NCBI GenBank assembly: GCA_022592445.1 | Contig: JABYQR010000204.1 | Coordinates: forward strand, 18,514 to 82,513 | Length of the DNA stretch: 64,000 nucleotides | Source: Cytidiella melzeri | Lineage: Eukaryota > Basidiomycota > Agaricomycetes > Polyporales > Irpicaceae | Reading direction: 5' to 3' | Shown here: positions 11,311 through 20,605 of the stretch, in pieces | Layout: the number at the start of each line of letters is the position of its first letter | Numbering within the stretch: position 1 is the stretch's first letter | Notes under the pieces: model-generated | Database searches by the model: none | Told to the model about the DNA's origin: nothing | The model's input: the letters and a program-made list of their open reading frames with translations, nothing else | Position numbers and translations under genes: made by a program

Positions 11311-13595
11311 ATGAAGATACACACAAGATTCCCACCGACCATCTCTCGGCCTCTCGCGACGACCTCTGCAGCTGGTTCATCCTCTCGCGTTCGCTCAAAC
11401 TCCAATTCATCGCGCTCCCTATACACCTCCAGTGGTTCGTCTCTACCTTTTCCTTTCTTTGATGCTCCTGGAACGTCGCCTCCGGCCAGACCCGGCTCGA
11501 CAAACCTTGCTGTCTCTACACGACTAGCAGCGGAAGCCAAGGTGGAACTTGAGTCTGGACAGACATCGCAACACGGTCAACACCAGAACTCTCCCCACAG
11601 TCACTCACATGGTGGCAATTCATCTGGTCCTCCGCCGTACTCACTTGTCTTCTCTTCCGGAAATGCCCAGTCCGATGCCTCCTCGAGCGGACATCATCTC
11701 CAGGCGCATTATCAGCTAATGTTTCCTAACAACCTGCCGTTTGGTCCGGGACCTGGTTTCGAAGCAGTCATTGGCGCTGACAACAAAGAGGCGGGACATG
11801 CGCTGAGGAGACAACCGCATCGCTATCATCTGGACGTCGGCGCATACGGCATTCCAAAACACTCACGAAAAGGAGGCCGTGTAGCTGGACGAGATGGGTT
11901 TACACCCTGCGCAGGGATACAGAGTGACTCCGCGAGCAATCACGCAGTACAGGTGGGGGAAGATGCCTACTTTATAAGAGATAACGCGATGGGAGTCGCA
12001 GACGGTGTCGGCGGATGGTCAAAGGCACGCAGAAAGGGTGAGTCCATTTATGTATTGTTCGTGATTATTGTTGAGCTCGCAACAGCAAAGTCTGGCAGCG
12101 ACCCGACGCCATCCGCACTATTTGCGAACCGCCTCATGCATTATTGCTGTGAAGAAGTCGATGCTGCGATGAGCGGCTGCTTCGCTACGGGCTCAGGAGA
12201 ACCGGATTCGCCCGATCTCAGGTGCGATTCTGGTCATTCTTTCACGCGTCATAGCCACTGACAGTCTTCTCGTACTTCAGTGATGACGGTGAATGGCGTG
12301 CGCGAGAGCAACTGGACGACTCGCTTGAGGACCTCGCCGACGGCCTCGACGTGCTGCACATACTCGAAAAAGCATTTGCGAAGACCATCGAGGCACATGT
12401 GGTCCCTCCTGTAACTGGCGAATCGGAACACGAGCGACACCAGACTTTCGGGGCTCACTCGGATACCCTCTCATTTGCTGATGGATCGTCCAAGAATCGG
12501 AATGGCCACTATGATAGCCCCACTTCCGGGCCTTCGTGTGCGCCTTCTCTCCCAAGTAGCGAGCGTATGAAAGCTGTATCTCAACCGACATTACCTTCCA
12601 CCGAGACATTGCCGTCTTCGCAGTCATCCTCGCACTCTTCATCGAGCACATCAACTTCAATACCACTTATGGAAGGCTCATCTACAGCGCTCCTCGCGAT
12701 CCTCGAGCACCGTCCAAGCCTGGCTCCCTCCACCCCCTCTTATCAGTATCCAATAGGAAACCCCACTCGGGCATCGGGCCTTTCTCAACACGTGACACAG
12801 CTGTTCAACCCGCAAGCACGTCGTTTGCTTGCGAAAGCTCCTCAAACCTCGGTACCTGTGTTGAAGCGTGACTCTCAGGCTAAGCCGGCCAGCGGAGGTG
12901 CAGTTCTAAGGATTGCGCACTTGGGCGACTGCATGGCGATGCTTGTGCGTGAGGAGCAGATTGTGTGGAGGACGGAAGAGATGTGGTGGAATGTGCGTCT
13001 TGGAGATTATCTGTTTCTCTTGTTCCTGACTCAACAGCTTGTGTAGTTCAACACTCCAGTTCAGCTTGGGCCGGCATCGCCGACTCGTCCACAGGATGCA
13101 CGGACATTCTCAATACCGGCGCAGAAGGACGATATTCTCATATTAGCTTCTGACGGCTTGAGTGACAACCTCTGGGACGAAGATATTTTGGACGAAGTGG
13201 TTCGATTTAGGCGATCGTACATGTTCTCGCCTTCACAGGCGACGCCTTCATCTGGCAATGGCGTCGACAGCGGTTCTGCCAAGGGTGTTCTTGGACGAGG
13301 TACCCTTGCAGCGATGCTCAGTGAGGCGCTATGTTCCCGAGCAAGATGTGTCAGCGAGAGGAAACCGTCGGCTACCTCCGGATGCCGAAGGAGCGGAGAC
13401 ACGGATGTTGCGCAGGCTGCTTTGCCGGACGAAGACGATATACCTTTCGGAAGGCGGGCAAGGGAGCAGGGGCGGTGGTTTACCGGCGGCAAGTTGGATG
13501 GTAAGTGTTATTGAAACAACTATTCCGGGAGCTTGCTAACAGAAAGAGCTGTAGATATCTCTGTTCTAGTGGCGGTTGTGTCGCCTATAGAGTAA
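11311..13595 (+). CDS. PTC7: PP2C-type protein phosphatase of the PTC7 family
   Basis: Mn/Mg-dependent Ser/Thr phosphatase, 689 aa from five exons: 11311-12037, 12086-12221, 12281-12992, 13047-13500 and 13555-13595 (phases close). The N-terminus is rich in Arg, Ser and Thr with few acids, consistent with a mitochondrial presequence as in yeast Ptc7. Catalytic motifs in order: GEDAYFI and GVADGVGGW (metal-binding Asp residues), LRIAHLGDCMAMLV, DILILASDGLSDNLWDEDI, and DDISVLVAVVS at the extreme C-terminus, encoded by the last 41 bp exon. Two large inserts rich in Ser, Pro and Thr (about residues 40-190 and 310-450) make it much longer than yeast Ptc7 (about 340 aa). Known relatives act on mitochondrial proteins such as the coenzyme Q pathway; that role is inferred here. 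Confidence 0.9.
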
Positions 13596-16050
13596 AATTA
13601 GTACGGCCGCTTCTAGACGTCCTCGTGCGACAGAGGCTCATTGCCACTTCTCAGTATTTTCTCGCGCTCCCGCCTTCATTTCTCTCGTCCACCTCTACTT
13701 ACTTTTTGTATTCTTCAGCCTTCAATCGCTATCTGTTTTACATGAGGTCGAAGTGCTCGTCCCTCATCTTGTACTCATACCAGCCAAATATTACCTTCAG
13801 GAAGCTTACCGTATCCTTTCATCTTCCTTACATTCTCTTCATACATGCCTACCCCTGCTTCCTCACCTCTTGGTGCCCATGACTCTTATCTTTATATGCA
13901 ACTCTACATCTGCACATATCATATCTTTATATCTCCCTCCTCTCATGTTCACCTTACTCAGGATGCTCCACACAATAAAATTGGGAATTTACATATTGCT
14001 TGTAGGAAATGTATCAATAAAATTGCCAGGATTTGTAGTGGTAGTCTTGAGATAAATATGTGAGCAAATTTGTGCAACACCCTTTGGCAATGATGTGATG
14101 CTTGCGTGTGCTGCTCTGTTGGGCTACAGTATAGGACCGGTCCTCTGCCCAACAAATCATAGGAGACAATCTTGTAGGTGAAAGTCCTCTGGATATTCAG
14201 TGAATGTTGCTATACCAGTCTTCTATGCAGAAAGAAATTCTTGAACTGCTGAGCACCCCAAGTGTTGCTGCGCCTAATGACAGTTAAGATCTGATGGTGA
14301 GATATTATTGGTCTTGGTGTTGTAAATAATGGCTGTGATCAAGTACATCCTATACTTATGAAGTTATTTTTGGGTTTTTATCTAGAAATCACTCGTTTGC
14401 ACGGTCACAATGGGCGGAACGAGGGCGTGAACGAGGATTCGTGACGTGGTCACGGTTTCACTTTCGCGAAACGAGTCCGCAGTCCTCATCATCACGCGTC
14501 TATTTGCGCGAGTTTTGATGGGAGACCAAATATGGAAGTTGAGCCGCCCGAGCGGCGGGGCCCTCTTGGTAGTAAACAGGCTTTGCAAGCTCACTGTGCG
14601 GCTGAATTCCCCCAGTACACAGCCAAAACACCTTTAATGTATGTCACTGGAGCCATGGAGCTACTGGAATTCATTGCTTTATTGACCTCCAAGTGCTTTA
14701 TAACAGGTTATGGGTGTTGCTGCACAAATTGAACATTACATAGTAGGAGAAGAGAATTACAATAATTGCTCAATCCTATTATTCTATAGCTATGTGAAGA
14801 TTTGTGTCTTAGAAATCCTTCCCGGATGCTGGGGAGGAGCGTGGGAGACCGAACTTGCCAATTGAGGAAAGCAGCGGCATGTTAAGCGCTATTGAAGCGC
14901 CCGAGTGTGGTGAGTGGTTTCTTGTTTTTTGATCGCGTGTTTGTGAGTGTACCGATCGAAAGCATGATTGTGACATGAAAAATCACAATATTGTGACGTT
15001 CGCGACTTCGAATAAATACCCATAAATAACGTCATATTTACTATTACTTGGAGGACATTTTGGCCTCAATTTTGCTGCTCTATGTACACAGGACATTCAG
15101 CTTCTGAAAAGCTACACAACTGAGTGACACGGTGTGATGTCAAAGTAGCACATGATGGCTATCTTTTGTGACTGTTACAGCCCAAGAATGGCAATTGTCA
15201 CGTTGGGCAGAGGAACGGTTTTTGTGACACATCTTGACCATACCATCAATCTGTCCTACATATCCCGCAAGTTCATGGTATCATTCACAAAAATTTGAGC
15301 AGTATGTACAATCCATTTTTAATCTGTTGAGCAGCGAAGGATGGACAAATTGACTGAGGCAAGCATTCTGGAGGTCAATCTCGAAACATTGGGCAGAAGA
15401 CGGGTCCTATACTGTATGTTGTTCTGCGAGGGGATTGCGAGCACACACGAGCAATAACGAGTAAGGTGGATAATTAAACAATAACAAATATACATGGTTC
15501 ATTTAGTTTTTAAGAGAGCGGAAATAATGAATATAGTAGTGAAATAGAAGGAGGAATTATGACATAGCAGAGCGGGTACTCGGAGTGTGTGTGGGGGAGG
15601 AATATGTCACAGATTTTCAATGTTTCTACAAGACTTGCCTTACCAGGCAACGGTATTATTGGGAATATTTAAGCGCTTATCAGGCGCTTATCCAGCACTT
15701 ATCCGGTGTCTATTTAGGTGCTTATCCAGTGCTTATTCCGGCCGGAGCAACGGCTAAGAACCACAATGACAAAACACTCCTCGGGACCACAGCAAAACAA
15801 CAGCGGTGAATTCCTAGCGCCAGAGTCGCGTTTCAGAACAACTCATATTGCAGGCTGCCAGGTGTTACTCTATTGGCATCGCACAAGGTACACAGCAGAC
15901 CAAAACTTGTCCAGATTGAGGAGTTGCATCCCATACCCTGTCCCTATGCAGGCTGTGTCCCGCTGTTTGCCTGTGCTGGGCCGAGCAGTCTAGGGTCTTG
16001 GCTGTTGCTCGCACGTTGGACTTAGTCAGAGAAGACCATAGTTGGGAGGC
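13596..16050. other. AT-rich intergenic region at the left edge of the repeat island
   Basis: No gene recognised. The first 400 bp are pyrimidine-rich, probably the 3' UTR of the phosphatase gene. From 14.0 to 15.5 kb the DNA is AT-rich, with repeated TTGTGAC/GTCACAA words and weak inverted similarity between about 14064 and 14730 (AATTTGTGCA, ACACCC). This resembles decayed transposon DNA. Confidence 0.45.
15673..15740 (+). repeat. Minisatellite of six 11-12 bp GYGCTTATCCR units
   Basis: Six consecutive variants of an 11-12 bp unit: GCGCTTATCAG, GCGCTTATCCA, GCACTTATCCG, GTGTCTATTTAG, GTGCTTATCCA and GTGCTTATTCCG. Units differ mainly by C/T and G/A changes at the CpG in position 2-3. No coding role is seen. 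Confidence 0.75.
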
Positions 16051-16213
16051 ACAGCATAGATATATAAATCAAGTTCTCTTGTATAGTTTTGCCAAGAATA
16101 CAATTCCTCAGAGTTCTCCCTTTACTTTGCAACTGTGTTGAGTTAACTGCAACAGCATTTGCTACCTTATTGCTGCCACTGTGTATTTCTCTCTGCAAAT
16201 CTTTACTGTGTTC

Positions 16214-16738
16214 ATGTCCACTGAACCCACAATTCAACCCACTACTCAAGTCTGTCGCTACTGCCCGCTGCTTCCCCATCTTCCTGACAGTTGTTGTCTG
16301 TACCGTCTGCAACACAATTTTCTTGGGCAGTACCCCGCACAACCTGTTTCCACACCTCCATTGGAACTGCTAGTAGAACTGCCAGCTCTCCACGAAAGGG
16401 CTTCCTTAGAATCACCATTGCCAGCAAGTTCTGTTGCCTTGGTAGCAAATTTGCTTGACAACTGCTCCTATCGCACAACACAAAGCAATTATCCCATTCA
16501 ACTGTGGTCAGGTCCATTTATTCCTCTCAACTGCGATCACCCCGTTGCACTTCATCCCAACTGTTGGCTCTCTCCTATGTTTGAGAGCAATAATCATGAG
16601 TGCGAGGACATTCGATGCAATCTCACTGGCTCCACCAACATTGTCGTTGGACATGCCTTTGTGTGTAACACCCATTACCAATCCAGCGGAGTTGTCCTCC
16701 ACTACCAGCCCTGCAAATTCTTCTCCAACTCCAATTGA
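16214..16738 (+). pseudogene. Cys-containing reading frame of the left inverted-repeat arm
   Basis: Unrecognised frame starting MSTEPTIQPT with VCRYCP, C and C further on, then LDNCSYRTTQSNYPI, SGPFIPL, HPNCWLSP and STNIVVGHAF. It aligns along its whole length with the minus-strand frame starting at 18550, at roughly half identity by eye. It is shorter (175 codons from this ATG) and poorer in CpG, so I take it as the decayed copy. The paired Cys residues (CRYC) could bind metal, but no known family comes to mind. Confidence 0.45.
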
Positions 16739-17584
16739 GCCTCACTGCTGCCATTGCTATCGTAACGTGACAACTTTAACTCTCCCCTTTTCTCCCACCA
16801 TAAAAGTGCACACCTTCTCATGCATCAATCATTCGAACAGTCATATGGCGCAAGCAGATATAAACATTTTGTCTTATCACCTATCCTAGGTGTCTCCCTG
16901 TGATTTGCTTCTGCAAAGTAGCACTCTATTGTGTTCTATTTGGACTCTTCTGTTTCACTGTGTTTTTACTGTGATTTCTTTACTGTGTTACTGCAATTGT
17001 GTTTCAACTTCACTGCACTGAGTTTACTGTGTTCCTTTTCACTGCAACAAGTTTATAGCTACATTTCCTCTCTACTGCAATAGCATTTGCAACCCCCAAT
17101 CCTTATTGCGTTCTTGTTCTGACCCTTGTATTTCATGTGTTTTGTGTCAATACTATATACATATTGCTTCTCCGGGTCATGTTTGTGTGTCATATTGCTG
17201 CCTTAGCTTTATCAGGTTAGAACCCCTTTAGTACCTCTGAGTTTAAAAACCTTTACTTTACTTTCTCGCCGCTTCTAGTTGCACTAGGCTAGCTAGGACT
17301 CTTAGACCACCTCACATAAACTATATACACTTTTACACTCTTATACCCTTACACTTCTTTTGCCACTTCATGGTGTTTTGTGTTGTCTTTGGGACTGTGG
17401 TTTGTTCCAGAGCGTGTCTCAGTGTTTCAGTGCAATGAAATGAGGAACAAACGCTGAGACACTGAGTCACGCTCCAAAACTAAGTACAACCCTAAAGACA
17501 ACACAACCAACCACGAAGTGGCAATAGAAGTGTAAGGGTGTGGGAGCGCGGAAGTGTGAAAGTGTGCGAGGTGGTCTTAGAGTC

Positions 17585-18550
17585 CTAGTTTACCTGTGCT
17601 GTAAAGAGCGACAAGGTTTGTGATATAGGTTTTATGTGAATGGAGCTAGACGGGCAAACTACCACACGTATTGCGGGCAAAAAGGCTAATTGGCGCGGTG
17701 AAAGCGAAAGAGTTTTAGCTCGGCTCAAAGGGAACGCGCGGGAGATGTTGCGACTTGTAGTAAAAGCGGCGCGCAGAAAGATGCGGATGGTAAAAGCAGG
17801 CGCAGTACAAATCTGAAACACAAAACGCGGTTGCTGGTGAAGATGAAAGTAGTTGCTGTAAAACGCAGGCACAGTGAAAGTGAACGCAGTAGACTTGACG
17901 CAGTGAAGGTGAAACGCAGACGCAATAACACAGTAAAATGCAGTTAAGAAGCAAACGCAGTATAACAAAACCGTAAGAAACCGTAAGGGAAAGACAAACC
18001 ACTGGAGCGCGAGTTGCAGCGTAAGGCTATATAAGGCTGCAGTCAATTTGACTTGATAGACTGCGCGCGGGGGAATAGTGTAGAACAACACCTCCCGAGC
18101 GAATGCGTGGCCAACGACGACATTGGTAGATCTTGTAAGATTGAACTCTACTAGTTTGCACTTGTGGTCCTCGCCTTCAAAGTCTGGTGACAGCCAACAA
18201 TCTGGATGTGGCGTGCGCAGGCGATTGCAGTCGAGCGGGACGAAAGGTCCTGAGCGCAAGGGAATTGGGTGGTTGCTTTGAGTGTTGCAATAGGAGCAGT
18301 TATCAAGCGAGTCCGCAACGGAGGCGACGGACGGCGCTGGCAAGGGTGATTTAGGAGTAGATCGCTCAGGGGAGACCGTAGGCGCTACTGAGGGTTCTGG
18401 CAGCAGCGTGGGCACGGGGATGATGGGGTAGCAACAAAGAACCTTGCGGTGGCACGGGCGGTATGGGCAGTGACCGTCTGGTAAGTTGGAAACTGTGGGA
18501 CAATAACGGCAAACGCGAGGCGGGTTGTCAATGGTAGGCGCAGCGGACAT
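17585..18550 (-). CDS. Uncharacterised Cys-containing protein of the right inverted-repeat arm
   Basis: Open frame of 321 codons starting MSAAPTIDNPPRVCRYCP, with NLPDGHCPYRPCHRKVLCC, LDNCSYCNTQSNHPI, SGPFVPLDC, HPDCWLSP and STNVVVGHAFAREVLFY. A TATA box lies 159 bp upstream on the minus strand. The first 160 residues are shared with the left arm and carry all the paired cysteines. The second half (LQLALQWFVFPLRFLTVLLYC and on) is rich in aromatic residues and repetitive at DNA level (repeated ACTGCGTT-like words), and may simply be untranslated repeat sequence that happens to stay open. No family is recognised; probably part of a transposon. Whether it is translated is unknown. Confidence 0.4.
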   Translation of the reverse strand: MSAAPTIDNPPRVCRYCPTVSNLPDGHCPYRPCHRKVLCCYPIIPVPTLLPEPSVAPTVSPERSTPKSPLPAPSVASVADSLDNCSYCNTQSNHPIPLRSGPFVPLDCNRLRTPHPDCWLSPDFEGEDHKCKLVEFNLTRSTNVVVGHAFAREVLFYTIPPRAVYQVKLTAALYSLTLQLALQWFVFPLRFLTVLLYCVCFLTAFYCVIASAFHLHCVKSTAFTFTVPAFYSNYFHLHQQPRFVFQICTAPAFTIRIFLRAAFTTSRNISRAFPLSRAKTLSLSPRQLAFLPAIRVVVCPSSSIHIKPISQTLSLFTAQVN

Positions 18551-18922
18551 AAACGTGGAAAAAGACGCAGTGAGGCAACGCAGGAATGACTACAGCTGTT
18601 GGTGCAACGAGACTCCCTCGACGCGAGCACAAGGCGTAGACTGTACTCTGTGAACTGGGGTGGGGATTGATTTTTTTTCTATGCAGTACAGGCAACACCT
18701 TTTTATATACCCTAAAGACCCTCTCCTAAACCTTTCCTTCTTTGTCCTAAACCCAAATGCGAGAGTGAGGAAACATGGTGGCAGAATACTTCCGTTTGCA
18801 GAGGCAAAATGTCCAGCGAGTCGACGCCCGGCAGGACACAGCGTTGGTCGACACGGAGAAGCGGCGCGCGCCCTTACGCTGAAGGGGCGCCAACCGTTGC
18901 GAGCAGGTGATGAGGCGCCGTC

Positions 18923-18927
18923 CAAGA
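18923..18927 (+). repeat. Target-site duplication CAAGA, left copy
   Basis: CAAGA directly precedes the 5' LTR (first base 18928) and recurs at 26559-26563 directly after the 3' LTR. A perfect 5 bp duplication is normal for Ty3/gypsy integrases and proves one insertion event. Confidence 0.9.
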
Positions 18928-19686
18928 TGTCATGGATGGCCTGACTATCCCTTAAATTTCGCAATTTACCTCTTGTTTTTATCTGTAAAACTCCGGGCTA
19001 CAACCTAGTTTCAATTCTCTCTGCATAAACTCCTTTGCACGTCTATTAAGCGCCCGTATCACGTGGCTTAGACGCTCCACACGGTCACATTACTTGCTAC
19101 TACGTCACACTGGCATGTGACTTAGCTTAAGTAAGACCACATGGCTACAGACACATGGCTCAGCCCATAGCTAGGGTTTGACGTCATAGATACCATCTAC
19201 ATGGGCTCCTTATTGTTCTTTCCCTATTGTTCTCTTTATGGAAGGATGTTCTCACAGGTGTGGGAATGGAATACAATAGTTGGTCTCCTTTTAGATAGAT
19301 TCTCTCACGAGTAGAGTTCTTGGCAAGGTCTAGACAATAGCTATTGTTCTCCTCTAGGTAGTCCTTTTGTTCTTTGTTCACACGGCTTCTTGCAAAGCCT
19401 GCCCTCAACATGGTCTGTGCGCAGGTCCCTGAAGTCTATATATACTGCTACATGTACGCTCCTAGCCCCCCATCTCGACCTCTTGGTCTTTACTGGGCTA
19501 GGTAAGCCACCCCCTCTTGTACTATATAGCTGGTAGTACAAATGCTAACTTGGTCTTTACTGGGCTAGATAACTTGTATAAAGTCTGATAGCTGGTGAGA
19601 GCATTGTGCTACACGCCTGCCACCACCTCCTCGTCGATATCCACTTCGTGTCCCTGTCTGTCACGTCGAGCCTTGTCTCCGTGTCA
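18928..19686 (+). repeat. 5' LTR
   Basis: 759 bp, begins TGTCATGG and ends CCGTGTCA (TG...CA). TATATATA at 19437-19444 is the likely promoter. The predicted RNA start lies about 30 bp later, near 19471, defining R-U5 of about 215 bp. A 20 bp direct repeat (CTTGGTCTTTACTGGGCTAG) sits at 19482-19501 and 19549-19568. It differs from the 3' LTR by six substitutions and no indels. Confidence 0.95.
19437..19444 (+). promoter_or_regulatory. LTR promoter TATA box
   Basis: TATATATA in the 5' LTR, with an identical copy in the 3' LTR near 26308. It lies about 30 bp before the ten bases that pair with the primer-binding site, as expected if that segment is the RNA 5' end. Confidence 0.6.
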
Positions 19687-19688
19687 TT

Positions 19689-19698
19689 AGGTCGAGAT
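19689..19698 (+). other. Self-primer-type primer-binding site (PBS)
   Basis: AGGTCGAGAT starts two bases after the 5' LTR. Its reverse complement ATCTCGACCT occurs at 19472-19481, where the element's RNA should begin. No TGG-starting match to a tRNA 3' end is present after the LTR. Tf1 of fission yeast and related chromoviruses prime reverse transcription from the 5' end of their own RNA through such pairing. Confidence 0.65.
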
Positions 19699-19834
19699 CG
19701 TTGTGAAACCCTGGGTTCCCCCATTCCCACCGTTTAAAAAAAAAGTTTATTCCTGTTTGACGAGTACGTCTCCGGTCTTTCCATACCGTTGAGCTACTAC
19801 TTACGTCGTCCGTTTCTACCCCCTGCGTTGTTCA

Positions 19835-20563
19835 GTGCCTAAGGACACGCGCACCCGTTTTTCCAAGGACCTCTCTACGAACGAGCCTCAGCTCAAGAGG
19901 TGCCTCCCCCCATCTTTCCTCAACGCTCTCGCTGCCAAGCGTACGAGCGGTCAACCTCATCGCTGGTCTGACAAAGACCTCGTCAACGTCGCCAAGTACG
20001 TATCCAAGAAGCCGCCTGTCAAAGGCATCACCCTCACTGTCCCCTCTTACGAGGAAAATCGACAACTTCGCGCTTCTGCCCGAGCATACGGAGAACGTGT
20101 AGCCGAGGAACGTGCTCGCACTCTTGCTGAGCAACAAACTCACAAGCCGACTCTCGCTGAGCGACTTGCCAAACTCCCTCCGCCCACTCCCGCTCCCGCT
20201 GCACCCAAACCGGTACTGATAGACTTCAAGAAGTTATCACCGGTTGACCTCGTAGGCATTTTCAAGCCAAAACTTACCGCCGTCCGCACTCGCTTGCAAG
20301 CTCTCACAGAGCTTGAAGAACTCCTGAACCACGCCAACCCCGACCACCGTCGCGCCCTGCTTCACCTCGTCAACAAGGTCGATCGTTTCCTCAACCTAGT
20401 CGACAATCTCGCTCCCGTCACAGCAGACCGCGAGTGGCAGCTCTTGGACTGGGGTTGTAAAGCAATCGGGAAAGTTTCTTTTAAGCAGCTCCGTAAAAAC
20501 TACGACAAAGTTCTTGCGCAGCTTAACGTAGTTAATAACGATAGCTACTTCGAGTGGATCTAG
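19835..20563 (+). CDS. Extra open reading frame between the 5' LTR and gag
   Basis: Intact frame of 242 codons (MPKDTRTRFSKDLS... to ...NNDSYFEWI), basic and Ala/Leu-rich, with a Pro/Ala linker (LPPPTPAPAAPKP, about residues 113-126) between two probably helical halves. It shares the gag frame of the ATG at 20606 but ends 42 bp before it. No zinc knuckle, protease or other known motif. The position suggests an accessory or split-off N-terminal Gag protein. I do not recognise the family. Codon use resembles gag, so it is likely part of the element and translated. Confidence 0.6.
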   Translation: MPKDTRTRFSKDLSTNEPQLKRCLPPSFLNALAAKRTSGQPHRWSDKDLVNVAKYVSKKPPVKGITLTVPSYEENRQLRASARAYGERVAEERARTLAEQQTHKPTLAERLAKLPPPTPAPAAPKPVLIDFKKLSPVDLVGIFKPKLTAVRTRLQALTELEELLNHANPDHRRALLHLVNKVDRFLNLVDNLAPVTADREWQLLDWGCKAIGKVSFKQLRKNYDKVLAQLNVVNNDSYFEWI

Positions 20564-20605
20564 ACAGTCCACAATTTTGTAACAAATTGCATACACTTCT
20601 TCGAC

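Larger units (their letters stand above)
16061..18709. repeat. Large imperfect inverted repeat (foldback-like element)
   Basis: Two arms face each other around a centre near 17440. Each arm starts at a TATA box (TATATAAA at 16061; on the minus strand TATATAAAAA at 18709-18700). About 155 bp later each has an ATG opening a related frame (16214 on plus, 18550 on minus). Each arm ends in the same inner segment, ACTCTNAGACCACCTC to GCCACTTCNTGGT to TTGTGTTGTCTTT, at 17295-17395 on the left and, inverted, 17480-17590 on the right. The central hairpin uses AGCGTGNCTCAGTGTNTCAG at 17411-17430 and 17455-17474. It could be a foldback transposon or two copies of one element inserted tail to tail. The gypsy element lies about 220 bp beyond the right TATA box. 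Confidence 0.7.

Noticed and set aside
14064..14730. A second MITE bounded by AATTTGTGCA...ACACCC inverted words
   Set aside because: Only about 16 of 20 bases pair, the ends are offset and no target duplication is visible.
19184..19411. Minus-strand frames repeated in both LTRs
   Set aside because: They appear twice only because the LTRs are duplicates; no coding features.
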